Part shown: positions 31,330 to 39,336 of the stretch, in pieces
Numbering within the stretch: the first letter of the stretch is position 1
Layout: every line of letters starts with the position of its first letter
From: Armatimonas sp043757465
GTDB lineage: Bacteria > Armatimonadota > Armatimonadia > Armatimonadales > Armatimonadaceae
Assembly (NCBI RefSeq): GCF_043757465.1
Contig: NZ_JAYVPL010000158.1
Span: 1 to 64,000, forward strand
Length of the DNA: 64,000 nt
Direction: 5' to 3'
Program-made: the position numbers and the translations under genes
The notes under the pieces: model-generated
What the model saw: only the letters and a program-made list of their open reading frames with translations
What the model was told of the DNA's origin: nothing
Databases searched by the model: none

Positions 31330-31668
31330 TCATTGCGGCTCTGTTTGTGTGTCACGCTCTTGTGACGCGATCTGAAGACTCTGCGCGATATCGCGGAGGG
31401 CGCGGGACGACGCTTCTTCTTCCTCGGTGGCTTGCTTGAGCTGATTGACGCTCTCACCCGTGCGCTCGTGACGGGAGCGGACAAGCGCCATCTGCAGATC
31501 GGCGGCGCCGCAGGCAAGGGCGTAGCGAAGGATCGCCTGGCGCAGAAACTGATTCTCGGCTTTGAGGACATCCAGTTGCTGGCGCTCGGTGAAATGCGAG
31601 CGCAGCGCTGCGACATCTTGTCGCAGCCGCTCCGATTCTCGCTCAAGTTCAACTAGTCTTTCTTCCAT
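31330..31668 (-). CDS. Coiled-coil protein of unknown function
   Basis: A 112-residue protein made almost wholly of heptad-like helix. It starts MEERLVELERESERLRQDVAALRSHF, continues QLDVLKAENQFLRQAIL and ends EEEASSRALRDIAQSLQIASQERDTQTEPQ. Leu/Glu spacing supports a parallel coiled coil. The start ATG 31668 is 20 bp from the first possible start of the divergent GGDEF/EAL gene, and a palindrome lies between. It ends 27 bp before the start of the DUF6785 gene on the same strand and may be cotranscribed with it. There is no recognised family. Confidence 0.55.
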   Translation of the reverse strand: MEERLVELERESERLRQDVAALRSHFTERQQLDVLKAENQFLRQAILRYALACGAADLQMALVRSRHERTGESVNQLKQATEEEEASSRALRDIAQSLQIASQERDTQTEPQ

Positions 31669-31672
31669 TGCG

Positions 31673-31689
31673 TAACTACTAATTAGTTA
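31673..31689. promoter_or_regulatory. Palindrome in a divergent gene gap
   Basis: TAACTA, CTAAT, TAGTTA, with a perfect 10-bp core ACTAATTAGT (31678-31687). It sits between start 31668 (minus) and the first possible start 31689 (plus). It could be an operator for the coiled-coil gene, the GGDEF/EAL gene or both. Confidence 0.5.
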
Positions 31690-33683
31690 TGACGCAGTTA
31701 CCGATAATCCTGTACTACAGGAATTACTGGTTTCTGGTACAATTTGCTACCTGTTTTTTGATTGTTTCCTATATGCTGCCTAGACGATTCCAACTGGACC
31801 ATCAGCTTCGCTTTACTTCCATTGAGGGAGAGGCAGGTGCGGCGCGTCTGGGCGAGAGCCTGCGCTCGATCTGTAGCGCTCCGGTTTGGGAGGCGATTCA
31901 CGATGGACTCCTGCAAGCACTGGCCACGCGTAAGGCGTTTTCCTATAAGGCTGAGCTTCCTGAGCTAGGACATCAAGTGATCGAGATCGTGCCTGATATA
32001 GCCGGAATCACCGTCTCTATTCAGCCTCAAGTGGTCTTTTCCTCCGGCAACGCCGATGAGTTTTTCCAGCAGTCGGCGGAGATGCTCTGCCTGCTGGAGA
32101 TATTCTCGGGCACCCTGGTACGGGTAAACCCTGCCTGGCAAAAAGCACTGGGCTACACGCAACAAAGCCTCGATGGTCACAAGCTCTTTGAGCTGATTCC
32201 CGATGAGGATCGTCTTGAGGTGACTGCGGCGCTGGCGCAGGTGTCACAAGGCTCCATCGCACGCTTTGGGTGCCGATTTCTGGCGGCCTCGGGGGAGTTT
32301 CATTATTTGCAGTGGAGCATCGCACCCGGCAAAGAAGGGGGACTGGTCTATGCAGCCGCGCGGGACATCACCCGGACACGTGCGGTCGAGCTGGAGATCC
32401 GTCGCCAAACGCACCGTGATGCCCTCACTGATCTTCTGAACCGCAAGGCGATCGAGGAAGCTATCCTGAGGATGCTCACGTCGGGCGCACACGGTGCGTT
32501 TGGCGTTTTAGAGCTGGCACTGGATCGCTTCAAGTGGGTCAATGAGGCGCTGGGCCAGGAAGGCGGCGACCAGGCACTTCTAATCATTGCGCGGCGACTG
32601 GGGGCAGCGCTCCGCGCCGAGGATGTGATCGGGCGGCTGGAGGGCGATGTCTTTGTCGCACTGCTGCCTGGGGTCGCGACGGAAGCCGATGTCAACTCCG
32701 TGGCGCAGAAAGTCCTGGATGCAGTGCAGTCCCCGTTCTCACTACGAGGCATTGATATTCGTTTGACCGCCTGTATCGGGATGGTCATTGCTCCTTTTCA
32801 TGGCACCGACCCGAAGACCCTACTAGAGCGCGCCGATACTGCGATGTACCAGGCCAAGAAAGCATCGCGTGGCCACGTCACACTCTGGCGCGATGGAATG
32901 ACCCTCAGTGGGATCGAGCGTCTGGCGCTGGAATCCCGGCTGTCGCAAGCCGTAGACCGAGGCGAGATGCTCCTGCACTACCAGCCGCAGGTGGCGGCGG
33001 GCACAGGGCAGCTCGTGGGGTATGAGGCACTGGCGCGCTGGAACCACCAGCAGCTAGGCATGATCCCGCCCGACACTTTCATCCCCATGGCCGAAGACTC
33101 TGGTCTGATTGTCCCGCTAGGGCACTGGGTGATGCGTGAGGCTTTTGGGCAGGCCGCACGCTGGCAGCAAGTTCTCTCCGGGTTGGGAGTCTCGGTCAAC
33201 CTTTCAGGACGGCAGCTTGCCCAGCCTCACCTAACCGATCAGATCAAAGAGCTACTCGCCGCTTCCCGTGCGAACCCGGAGCACATGGACTTGGAGATCA
33301 CGGAGACGGATCTCATGCAGCAAGACGAGGCCCAGGTGAAAGACGTTCTTTTTCGGATTAAGGACATGGGGCTCCAGCTCTCCGTGGACGATTTCGGGAT
33401 GGGCTACACCAACTTCGGGCGGCTGGCCAAGCTCCCCGTGGATCGCATTAAGATTGACCGAAGCTTTGTCACCAATATTTGTGAAAACGCTGCCGACGAA
33501 GCCGTGGTGAAGGCGATGGTGGACATCTCGCGAACGCTCGGGATGAAAGTGGTCGCTGAGGGAGTCGAGACCCTGGAGCAGTTTGAGAAGCTCACCGCCA
33601 TGGGCTGCGACATCATCCAGGGCTATCTGTTTGGTAAACCGTCCCTGCCCCTGGACATCCCGCGTCTGCTCACTGCCCGTTGA
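31689..33683 (+). CDS. PAS-GGDEF-EAL protein with degenerate GGDEF; c-di-GMP phosphodiesterase candidate
   Basis: A 664-residue signalling protein. A hydrophobic N-terminal stretch (YYRNYWFLVQFATCFLIVSY) may be a membrane anchor. A PAS domain lies at about 130-235 (GTLVRVNPAWQKALGYTQQSLDG). The GGDEF domain (240-400) starts RDALTDLLNRKAIEEA but its signature is RLEGDVFVALL instead of GGDEF, so cyclase activity is unlikely. The EAL domain (415-655) is intact: YEALARWNH, DLEITETDLM, VDDFGMGYTNFGRLAKLPVDRIKID and VVAEGVET. It therefore probably hydrolyses c-di-GMP. The start is uncertain: ATG 31689 touches the palindrome and has no Shine-Dalgarno, while ATG 31773 would drop the hydrophobic segment. 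Confidence 0.85.
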   Translation: MTQLPIILYYRNYWFLVQFATCFLIVSYMLPRRFQLDHQLRFTSIEGEAGAARLGESLRSICSAPVWEAIHDGLLQALATRKAFSYKAELPELGHQVIEIVPDIAGITVSIQPQVVFSSGNADEFFQQSAEMLCLLEIFSGTLVRVNPAWQKALGYTQQSLDGHKLFELIPDEDRLEVTAALAQVSQGSIARFGCRFLAASGEFHYLQWSIAPGKEGGLVYAAARDITRTRAVELEIRRQTHRDALTDLLNRKAIEEAILRMLTSGAHGAFGVLELALDRFKWVNEALGQEGGDQALLIIARRLGAALRAEDVIGRLEGDVFVALLPGVATEADVNSVAQKVLDAVQSPFSLRGIDIRLTACIGMVIAPFHGTDPKTLLERADTAMYQAKKASRGHVTLWRDGMTLSGIERLALESRLSQAVDRGEMLLHYQPQVAAGTGQLVGYEALARWNHQQLGMIPPDTFIPMAEDSGLIVPLGHWVMREAFGQAARWQQVLSGLGVSVNLSGRQLAQPHLTDQIKELLAASRANPEHMDLEITETDLMQQDEAQVKDVLFRIKDMGLQLSVDDFGMGYTNFGRLAKLPVDRIKIDRSFVTNICENAADEAVVKAMVDISRTLGMKVVAEGVETLEQFEKLTAMGCDIIQGYLFGKPSLPLDIPRLLTAR

Positions 33684-33687
33684 GCCC

Positions 33688-34101
33688 ATGGACATCTCAC
33701 TCACCACACCCGCACTGCTCTTTCCCGCCGTCTCCCTGATTCTGCTGGCCTACACCAATCGTTTTCTGGCACTCGCCGCGCTCACCCGTAGTCTGCACGA
33801 GCGCTGGGGCGAGACTCATGACCCGAAAATCCCGCCCCAAATTGAGAGCTTGCGCTACCGAGTCCGTCTGATCCGCCGCATGCAGACCCTGGGTGTCAGC
33901 GCGATTCTTCTGTGCGTCGTGGCGATGTTTTGCCTGTTTGTGAACTGGCCCCGCGCGGGTGCATGGGTCTTCGGCGCAAGCCTCATCACCCTCAGCCTCT
34001 CGCTGACCGTCTCTCTCCACGAAATCCAGCTCTCCGGTCGCGCCTTAGACATGCAGCTCGCCGACATGGAAGCCCCTGATAAATCTCAGCGCGTCGAGTA
34101 G
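33688..34101 (+). CDS. DUF2721 family membrane protein
   Basis: A 137-residue protein with three hydrophobic segments: TTPALLFPAVSLILLAYTNRFLALAAL, then LGVSAILLCVVAMFCLFVNW and GAWVFGASLITLSLSLTVSL. The pattern LLAYTNRFLALA, RYRVRLIRRMQTLGV and SLHEIQLSGRALDMQL fits DUF2721, whose role is unknown. It starts 4 bp after the stop of the GGDEF/EAL gene, so the two form an operon. A longer in-frame start within the previous gene is rejected because it lacks family similarity. Its end overlaps the convergent neighbour by 16 bp. Confidence 0.78.
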   Translation: MDISLTTPALLFPAVSLILLAYTNRFLALAALTRSLHERWGETHDPKIPPQIESLRYRVRLIRRMQTLGVSAILLCVVAMFCLFVNWPRAGAWVFGASLITLSLSLTVSLHEIQLSGRALDMQLADMEAPDKSQRVE

Positions 34102-34454
34102 CCGTACTTCGACAGCTCGTCTTTGACCCAGACATTGACACCGATTCCTAGTCCAACGAGCAGGAGCATTACCACGACACTCTGCCAGGTCATTTTCTGC
34201 GAGTTTCCATGCCGCGCCAGGTTGAGCTTATCTCCCAAAATCAGCAGGGCTAGTCCGAGAAGAGGGCCTGCTGTTCCAAGGAACTGCCCCTTCATGGAGA
34301 AGCTAATGTTCTCCGCGTGCTCTTTTGCAGCCTGTAGCGGCATCCAGATTTGCCAATAGGCCATTGCGAGGCCCACGACGAGAATAAATGCTCCCACAAC
34401 GCGAGGGTTGGTTTTTGGCTGTGCCGGTTTGTCAATATCATTACTTGCGAACAT
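34086..34454 (-). CDS. Small membrane protein of unknown function
   Basis: A 122-residue protein with three membrane segments: VVGAFILVVGLAMAYWQIWM, GQFLGTAGPLLGLALLILGD and SVVVMLLLVGLGIGVNVWVK. The short, polar N-terminus MFASNDIDKPAQPKTNP faces one side and a charged tail DELSKYGYSTR the other. No domain family is recognised. ATG 34454 is 28 bp downstream of the stop of another membrane protein gene on the same strand, so they are probably cotranscribed and may work together. Confidence 0.6.
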   Translation of the reverse strand: MFASNDIDKPAQPKTNPRVVGAFILVVGLAMAYWQIWMPLQAAKEHAENISFSMKGQFLGTAGPLLGLALLILGDKLNLARHGNSQKMTWQSVVVMLLLVGLGIGVNVWVKDELSKYGYSTR

Positions 34455-34482
34455 TGTTATCGTTGTCTCTTTCGTAGCATGT

Positions 34483-35424
34483 CTAAAATTTGAGGGTTTC
34501 ACTCGCTAGAGTGAAGAGTGCCTGGACATTGCCTATTTGTTCGTAGGCGATTGTGTAAGGGCCTTTTCCAAATAACCCCGCCTTTTCCCCGTCACGGTGA
34601 AGACAGAGCTGGCCTTGTTGCAGAGTGACTCCCTTGAGGCTGTCGCCAAGAAACTCGGTCTCGTTCTTACCCTCACGCACCGTGATGCCGTGACGGGTGA
34701 GGAAGATCGCGCCGCCTGTGCGAAGGGGGAAACCGGTCTTTCCCTGGCGTTCCAGCTCCTCGCGGTGCTTCTCCATCACCCAGGCCGTCCAGACTTTCTC
34801 AGCGGCGCGGAAAAAGTGGATACTTGCCTCGGGGCCGGGATTTTCTTTGTAGGAGTAGTAGTGGCTTGCCAGTGTATAGAGGGGCTTGCCATCGCCGTCC
34901 ATCCAGGTAAAGCGGGTATCGGTGCCGGTGTAGATGCCATTGGTATAGTGGCGTATCGAGCCGTTGTAGAGTACCCTTGCTTGCTCGAAGAGAAACACCC
35001 CGGTACTTCTGGTGGTGCCTTTCATCTCCCGAGCCAGCAGGTTTGCCAGGCCAGAGCCGGAGAAATAAAATCGTGCGATTCCTTTCTCCCCGGTATAGCT
35101 ATATTCATGTGGGCGAAGTGCTACTATACCCATAACAAGTAAAATCAAGGAGAAAAAGCCACCTGCTCCCCAGACTATCCCCGTATCTTTTCCAAACTGG
35201 GGAGAGAAGTAGATCAGTGTTCCCAACAGAACCACTACCAGAGCTCCGTAAATAGTTGCTCGTGCGATAGATTTCTTTGAAAAAGAGGGGGTCTCCCCGT
35301 GGCGCAGCGTGGAAAAAGCACTCTGCACTCTGCCAATCGTTGGCGGAGCGGGCTCTGAAAACTCACGGTCATCTTCCAGGAGCTGACCGGTGTGATCCAG
35401 AAGTTGGCCGGTACGCTGCGTCAT
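34483..35424 (-). CDS. Two-helix membrane protein of unknown function
   Basis: A 313-residue protein. After a polar N-terminal tail of about 60 residues it has two membrane segments (IYGALVVVLLGTLIYFSPQF and GIVWGAGGFFSLILLVMGIVAL). A cytoplasmic or exterior beta-rich domain with many aromatic residues follows (HEYSYTGEKGIARFYFSGSGL, FTWMDGDGKPLYTLASHYYSY, FLTRHGITVREGKNETEFLG). This resembles PH-like or DUF-type membrane-associated domains seen in eukaryote-like and planctomycete proteins, but I cannot name one. ATG 35424 lies 7 nt after a TACAAT box preceded by TGC, so a leaderless start is likely. The upstream gene is DUF4058. Confidence 0.6.
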   Translation of the reverse strand: MTQRTGQLLDHTGQLLEDDREFSEPAPPTIGRVQSAFSTLRHGETPSFSKKSIARATIYGALVVVLLGTLIYFSPQFGKDTGIVWGAGGFFSLILLVMGIVALRPHEYSYTGEKGIARFYFSGSGLANLLAREMKGTTRSTGVFLFEQARVLYNGSIRHYTNGIYTGTDTRFTWMDGDGKPLYTLASHYYSYKENPGPEASIHFFRAAEKVWTAWVMEKHREELERQGKTGFPLRTGGAIFLTRHGITVREGKNETEFLGDSLKGVTLQQGQLCLHRDGEKAGLFGKGPYTIAYEQIGNVQALFTLASETLKF

Positions 35425-35450
35425 GCCTGGGATTGTAGCAGAGTTCTTGT

Positions 35451-36206
35451 CTAGGCGGCAAGTGCGCCGGGCAGAACCGGTTCGGGGACTTTGCTGTAGT
35501 CCACCATCCGGGCGAAGCCGCACTCGTCATAGGTGCGCTCAAAGACGGGCCGAAGATCAACTTCCAGATCGGGATGATGCTCGTCGAGGGGTACCAGAAC
35601 CGTGGGAAGCACTTCTTGAAGTGTCCAGCCAATCGCTTGGAAGCGCGACCCGTAGCCGCCCCGGTGCAGGCTCACCGCATAGTCGAACGGTCCGAATCGT
35701 GCCTGGATGCCACTGCGGGAAGCGGCCAGAGTATGCTCGCCTGCTCGCAACAAGTCAATTTCCAGAAGATGCACCTCGCTCTCCAGAAGCGTTTTTTGCT
35801 TGCTAAGATACTCGTCGCGACCACGTCCTGTGGATTTATTAGAGTGGCTCAGCAGCTCGACAACCGCGACCACGCGCCGCTGCGAGCCTGCTCGGGTCTG
35901 AATCTCGATAAAGGTCTCCCGAAACGGCTCGCTCTCCTCTATAGCCCACTCCATCTCCATCTTCGAGGGAGACTCTGCGACTGCCATGCCTCCCGAGGGT
36001 GGCCCATTCTGACCCACGGAGACATCCGCGACAAAGTGACGGATGCCCTCTTCGACGACAAGACGCTCTTCCAGTCGAGAAGCGAAGCCTGCCGGGAGCT
36101 GACGGTTGATGGCGGCGTTGAGGCAGTAGATAAAGGCATTATGAAAAGCAGGCCACAGGTTCTGGTTTTCGAGATACGGGTCCATTCCGGGAAATGGTGA
36201 GGGCAT
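35451..36206 (-). CDS. DUF4058 family protein
   Basis: A 251-residue cytoplasmic protein starting MPSPFPGMDPYLENQNLWPAFHN, the family signature. Later come FIEIQTRAGSQRRVVAVVELLSHSNKSTGRGRDEYLSKQ, DLLRAGEHTL and VLVPLDEHHPDLEVDLRPVFERTYDECGFARMVDY. The core VAVVELLSHSNK...GRDEYLSKQ looks like a PD-(D/E)XK-type nuclease core (E..S..NK), as also noticed for Uma2-like families; that is inference. Function is unknown; the family is frequent in cyanobacteria and planctomycetes. ATG 36206 is preferred to ATG 36215, with AGGAG 8 nt upstream. Confidence 0.82.
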   Translation of the reverse strand: MPSPFPGMDPYLENQNLWPAFHNAFIYCLNAAINRQLPAGFASRLEERLVVEEGIRHFVADVSVGQNGPPSGGMAVAESPSKMEMEWAIEESEPFRETFIEIQTRAGSQRRVVAVVELLSHSNKSTGRGRDEYLSKQKTLLESEVHLLEIDLLRAGEHTLAASRSGIQARFGPFDYAVSLHRGGYGSRFQAIGWTLQEVLPTVLVPLDEHHPDLEVDLRPVFERTYDECGFARMVDYSKVPEPVLPGALAA

Positions 36207-36276
36207 GGCAAACACTCCTTAAACTATTCTACCGCTTTCCGGCTGAGTGGCTGAGAGGGAAGTATAATGCCTGCGT

Positions 36277-38664
36277 ATGGCATTTACCCCACGAACCCGA
36301 GAAGAGGCCGAGAGCTACCATCCGACTGAAGTACTGGAGTGCACGATTGAGCGTGTGACGTTCCACAATGAAGAGAATGGCTACGCGGTGCTTAAAGTCC
36401 TGCCGATGGATACACGCGACAAAGTGAAGGCGGACGTGATCGCGGTGCTGGGCAGCTTCTCCAATCCCGTGGTGGGCGAGAGCCTGCGCATTTTTGGCTG
36501 GTGGGACAAGCACCCGCAGCACGGCAAGCAGTTCAAGGCCGTGCGCTATGAGGTGATCCGCCCCGCGACGGCGGCAGCCATTGAGAAGTATCTCGGTTCG
36601 GGGATGATCAAGGGTATCGGGCCAAAAGCCGCCGAGTGGATGGTGAAGAAGTTCGGGGTCAAGACCCTGGAGGTGATCGAGCACCACCCAGACAAACTAC
36701 AAGAAGTGAAGGGCATCGGGGAGAAGAAGGCCCTGATGATCCAGGCGGGCTTTATCGCGCAAAAAGAGATCGCGGCTATTATGGAGTTTTTGATCGGCCA
36801 TGGAATCACGCCCACCTACGCCGTCAAGATCTACAAGTACTACAAAGAGCGCGCCATCGAGCAAGTCGAGAAGAACCCGTACCAGCTCGCCACCGATATC
36901 TGGGGAATCGGGTTTCGTAGCGCTGATAAGATCGCGCTGAATCTTGGGGTCACCTACGACGCCCCGCAGCGCCTGGAGGCCGGGCTGGTCTATGTGCTCA
37001 ATAGTGAGATGGAGAGCGGCGGGCACTGTTACTTGCCCCAAAACGAGCTGGTGAGCAAGGCGGCGGAGAACCTCTACATCAAGTCCGCCGATGACTTGCC
37101 GGAGCACGACCAGGCCCACGAAAAAGCCCAGCTTGGGCAGAAGCTCGAACCCGTTCTCGCCGATCTCATCGCCCGTGGTCTCTTAGTCGCCGAGACCGTG
37201 GAGCTGATGGGCCACGAAGAGGTCGCCATCTACACCCCGAGTTTTCACACGACGGAGAAAGCCGTCGCGGATAGAGTCCACCAGCTTCTGAACTCCCCTT
37301 GGCGCAACCGTCCCAAGCCCGCTGAGATTGATAAAATCGTCGAGAGTCTCCCCGGCCACGAAACGCTCTCCGAGGAGCAAGACATGGCCGTGCGCCGCGC
37401 TTTGAGTGAGAGCGTACTGGTGCTCACGGGTGGCCCTGGCACAGGAAAGACGCACACCACAAATTTTATTGTGCAAGCCCTCGACAAGCTGGGACGGCGG
37501 ATTCAGATTGCGGCGCCGACGGGGCGGGCGGCCAAGCGGGCGGCGGAAGTCTCGGGGCGGGAGGCGAAGACGATCCACCGGCTCTTGGTCTTTGATCCGG
37601 AGAAGAAGGGTTTTAAACATGGGCCGGGCGAGCCGCTGGAGCTTGACGTTCTGGTCATTGATGAGTCCTCGATGCTGGACTTGATGCTTACGCATAACAC
37701 TATCCGCGCCATCCCCGACGGGGCGCAGATTATCTTTGTGGGCGACGTGGATCAGCTCCCGAGTGTCGGGCCGGGCAATGTGCTGCATGATCTCATTCAC
37801 TCGGGCCGCGTCCCCGTGGCGCGCCTCACGCAAGTGTTCCGGCAGGCAGCGGCCAGCAAGATTATCACCAGTGCCCACGCCATCAACAAGGGTAAAGTCC
37901 CTGAGCTGCTCCCGCCCAGCGAGGCCAAAAACGGCGCGGACTGTGTCTTTATCGAGGTGGACGAGACCGAGGAGCTACTCCAGAAGATCAAGGGCATTGT
38001 CGCCAAGAGCCTGCCCAATCTGGGGTTCAAGGCCGAGGAGATCACGGTGCTCTCCCCGATGCAGCGCGGCATGGTCGGGGTGCGTAACTTAAACGAGGAG
38101 CTTCAGAAAATTGTCAATCCGGCGCACCCCAGTAAATCTGAGCATCCCCGTGGCGGGATAATCTTGCGCGAAGGCGACCGTGTGATGCAGCGACGCAACA
38201 ACTACGATAAAAACATCTTCAACGGCGATGTTGGGCATATTGAAATTATCAACACAGAAGATCAAATACTGATTGTAAACTATCCAGAAGGGCCTGTGGA
38301 ATATGAATTTGCCGAAACAGACGAACTAAATCATGCCTTCAGCTTAACAACGCACAAAGCACAGGGATCAGAATACCCCGCTTGTGTGATTATCGTTCAT
38401 AACACGCACTATATGATGTTGCAGCGTAATTTAGTCTATACAGCTCTGACAAGAGCGAAGAAATTCGCGGTGATTATCGGGACAAAGTGGGCGCTGAAGC
38501 GCTCGGTCTCGAACAAGCATGTCCAGCCGCGCTACACCAGATTGGCGCAGCGGCTACAAAACTTGGTGGAAGGACTGGGAACAAGTGGGCTTCCGGGTAC
38601 GGCGAAGGCGGGCAAGGAGTCGCGCGAGCTGCCCACACCACCGATGCCCGGTCGGCTGTTTTGA
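36277..38664 (+). CDS. recD2: RecD2-type ATP-dependent DNA helicase
   Basis: A 5'-3' superfamily 1B helicase of 795 residues not tied to RecBC. The N-terminal OB-like domain (ECTIERVTFHNEENGYAVLKV) and helix-hairpin-helix repeats (MIKGIGPKAAEWMVKKFGV, VKGIGEKKALMI) are RecD2-specific. The motor has Walker A GGPGTGKTHTT, LDVLVIDESSMLD, FVGDVDQLPSVGPGNVL and RLTQVFRQAAASKI. The end has HAFSLTTHKAQGSEYPACV and LVYTALTRAKKFAVIIG. Bases about 38220-38470 use AT-rich codons unlike the rest of the gene. A TATAAT box ends 8 nt before ATG 36277. It aids DNA repair or replication. Confidence 0.94.
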   Translation: MAFTPRTREEAESYHPTEVLECTIERVTFHNEENGYAVLKVLPMDTRDKVKADVIAVLGSFSNPVVGESLRIFGWWDKHPQHGKQFKAVRYEVIRPATAAAIEKYLGSGMIKGIGPKAAEWMVKKFGVKTLEVIEHHPDKLQEVKGIGEKKALMIQAGFIAQKEIAAIMEFLIGHGITPTYAVKIYKYYKERAIEQVEKNPYQLATDIWGIGFRSADKIALNLGVTYDAPQRLEAGLVYVLNSEMESGGHCYLPQNELVSKAAENLYIKSADDLPEHDQAHEKAQLGQKLEPVLADLIARGLLVAETVELMGHEEVAIYTPSFHTTEKAVADRVHQLLNSPWRNRPKPAEIDKIVESLPGHETLSEEQDMAVRRALSESVLVLTGGPGTGKTHTTNFIVQALDKLGRRIQIAAPTGRAAKRAAEVSGREAKTIHRLLVFDPEKKGFKHGPGEPLELDVLVIDESSMLDLMLTHNTIRAIPDGAQIIFVGDVDQLPSVGPGNVLHDLIHSGRVPVARLTQVFRQAAASKIITSAHAINKGKVPELLPPSEAKNGADCVFIEVDETEELLQKIKGIVAKSLPNLGFKAEEITVLSPMQRGMVGVRNLNEELQKIVNPAHPSKSEHPRGGIILREGDRVMQRRNNYDKNIFNGDVGHIEIINTEDQILIVNYPEGPVEYEFAETDELNHAFSLTTHKAQGSEYPACVIIVHNTHYMMLQRNLVYTALTRAKKFAVIIGTKWALKRSVSNKHVQPRYTRLAQRLQNLVEGLGTSGLPGTAKAGKESRELPTPPMPGRLF

Positions 38665-38683
38665 TACCGGGGAAGGGAATCTG

Positions 38684-39274
38684 ATGAAACGTTTTCTGCC
38701 GTACATGCTGGCGCTGGTTTTAGGAGTGATTATGGGGGTTTGGGTAACTCGATCACGCTCCGAGAGACTATCTGAGGAGGTACTGACACCCGAGAAGGTT
38801 CTCAGCAACTATGCCCGCTATGTCTGCCTTACTCCTAAAAACTACCAGGTGGATGAGGGCTTGCTTATGCTCTGTCGGGGAGCAAATCAGGAGGATGTGA
38901 AGCAAGCAGAAAAGGCCACAGGGCCTCATGCCTATGCCGAAGTACGAGTCTTGATGGATAAAACTGCCGAGTCCGCACTGAAGTCCAAGGCAAAAGTCTT
39001 TCCGGTCGGGGCTGTGGTGGTAAAGGAAAAGGTGGCGCATCAGTATCCGTATCTGGAGAATCCGCCACGACGATTCAGTGGCGTGACAGGAATGATCAAG
39101 CGAGCGCCTGGCTACGCCCCCCAGAACGGGGATTGGGAGTACTTCATTCAAGAAGCAGGTATGCCTTTGGAGAAGGGGAAGATTGTGACTTGTATCGGCT
39201 GCCACCAGAAAGCACCGGGGCCAGATCATCTCTTTGTTCCCTGGCTTAAGCATAAGGTAACTACGGCGCGATAG
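38684..39274 (+). CDS. Cytochrome P460-like exported heme protein
   Basis: A 196-residue protein with a signal peptide or anchor MKRFLPYMLALVLGVIMGVWV. The domain has KSKAKVFPVGAVVVKEKV, VTGMIKRAPGYAPQNGDWEYF and the heme site IVTCIGCHQKAPGPDHLF. This order (FPxGxVVVKE, MIKR..GY.P..GDWEY, CxxCH...DH.F) is that of cytochrome P460, which binds c-type heme with an extra lysine cross-link and can oxidise hydroxylamine or detoxify NO. Redox function here is inferred. ATG 38684 has GGGAA 4 nt upstream; the frame is open into recD2 but lacks family similarity there. It follows recD2 by 19 bp. Confidence 0.82.
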   Translation: MKRFLPYMLALVLGVIMGVWVTRSRSERLSEEVLTPEKVLSNYARYVCLTPKNYQVDEGLLMLCRGANQEDVKQAEKATGPHAYAEVRVLMDKTAESALKSKAKVFPVGAVVVKEKVAHQYPYLENPPRRFSGVTGMIKRAPGYAPQNGDWEYFIQEAGMPLEKGKIVTCIGCHQKAPGPDHLFVPWLKHKVTTAR

Positions 39275-39336
39275 AGGCTCTGTCATGAGCCGAATTGTCT
39301 ATGCTCACGGCGGCTGTTTTAGCGATAAAATCATCT

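Noticed and set aside
37183..37878. Minus-strand frame of 231 codons
   Set aside because: It lies wholly opposite the helicase motifs of recD2.
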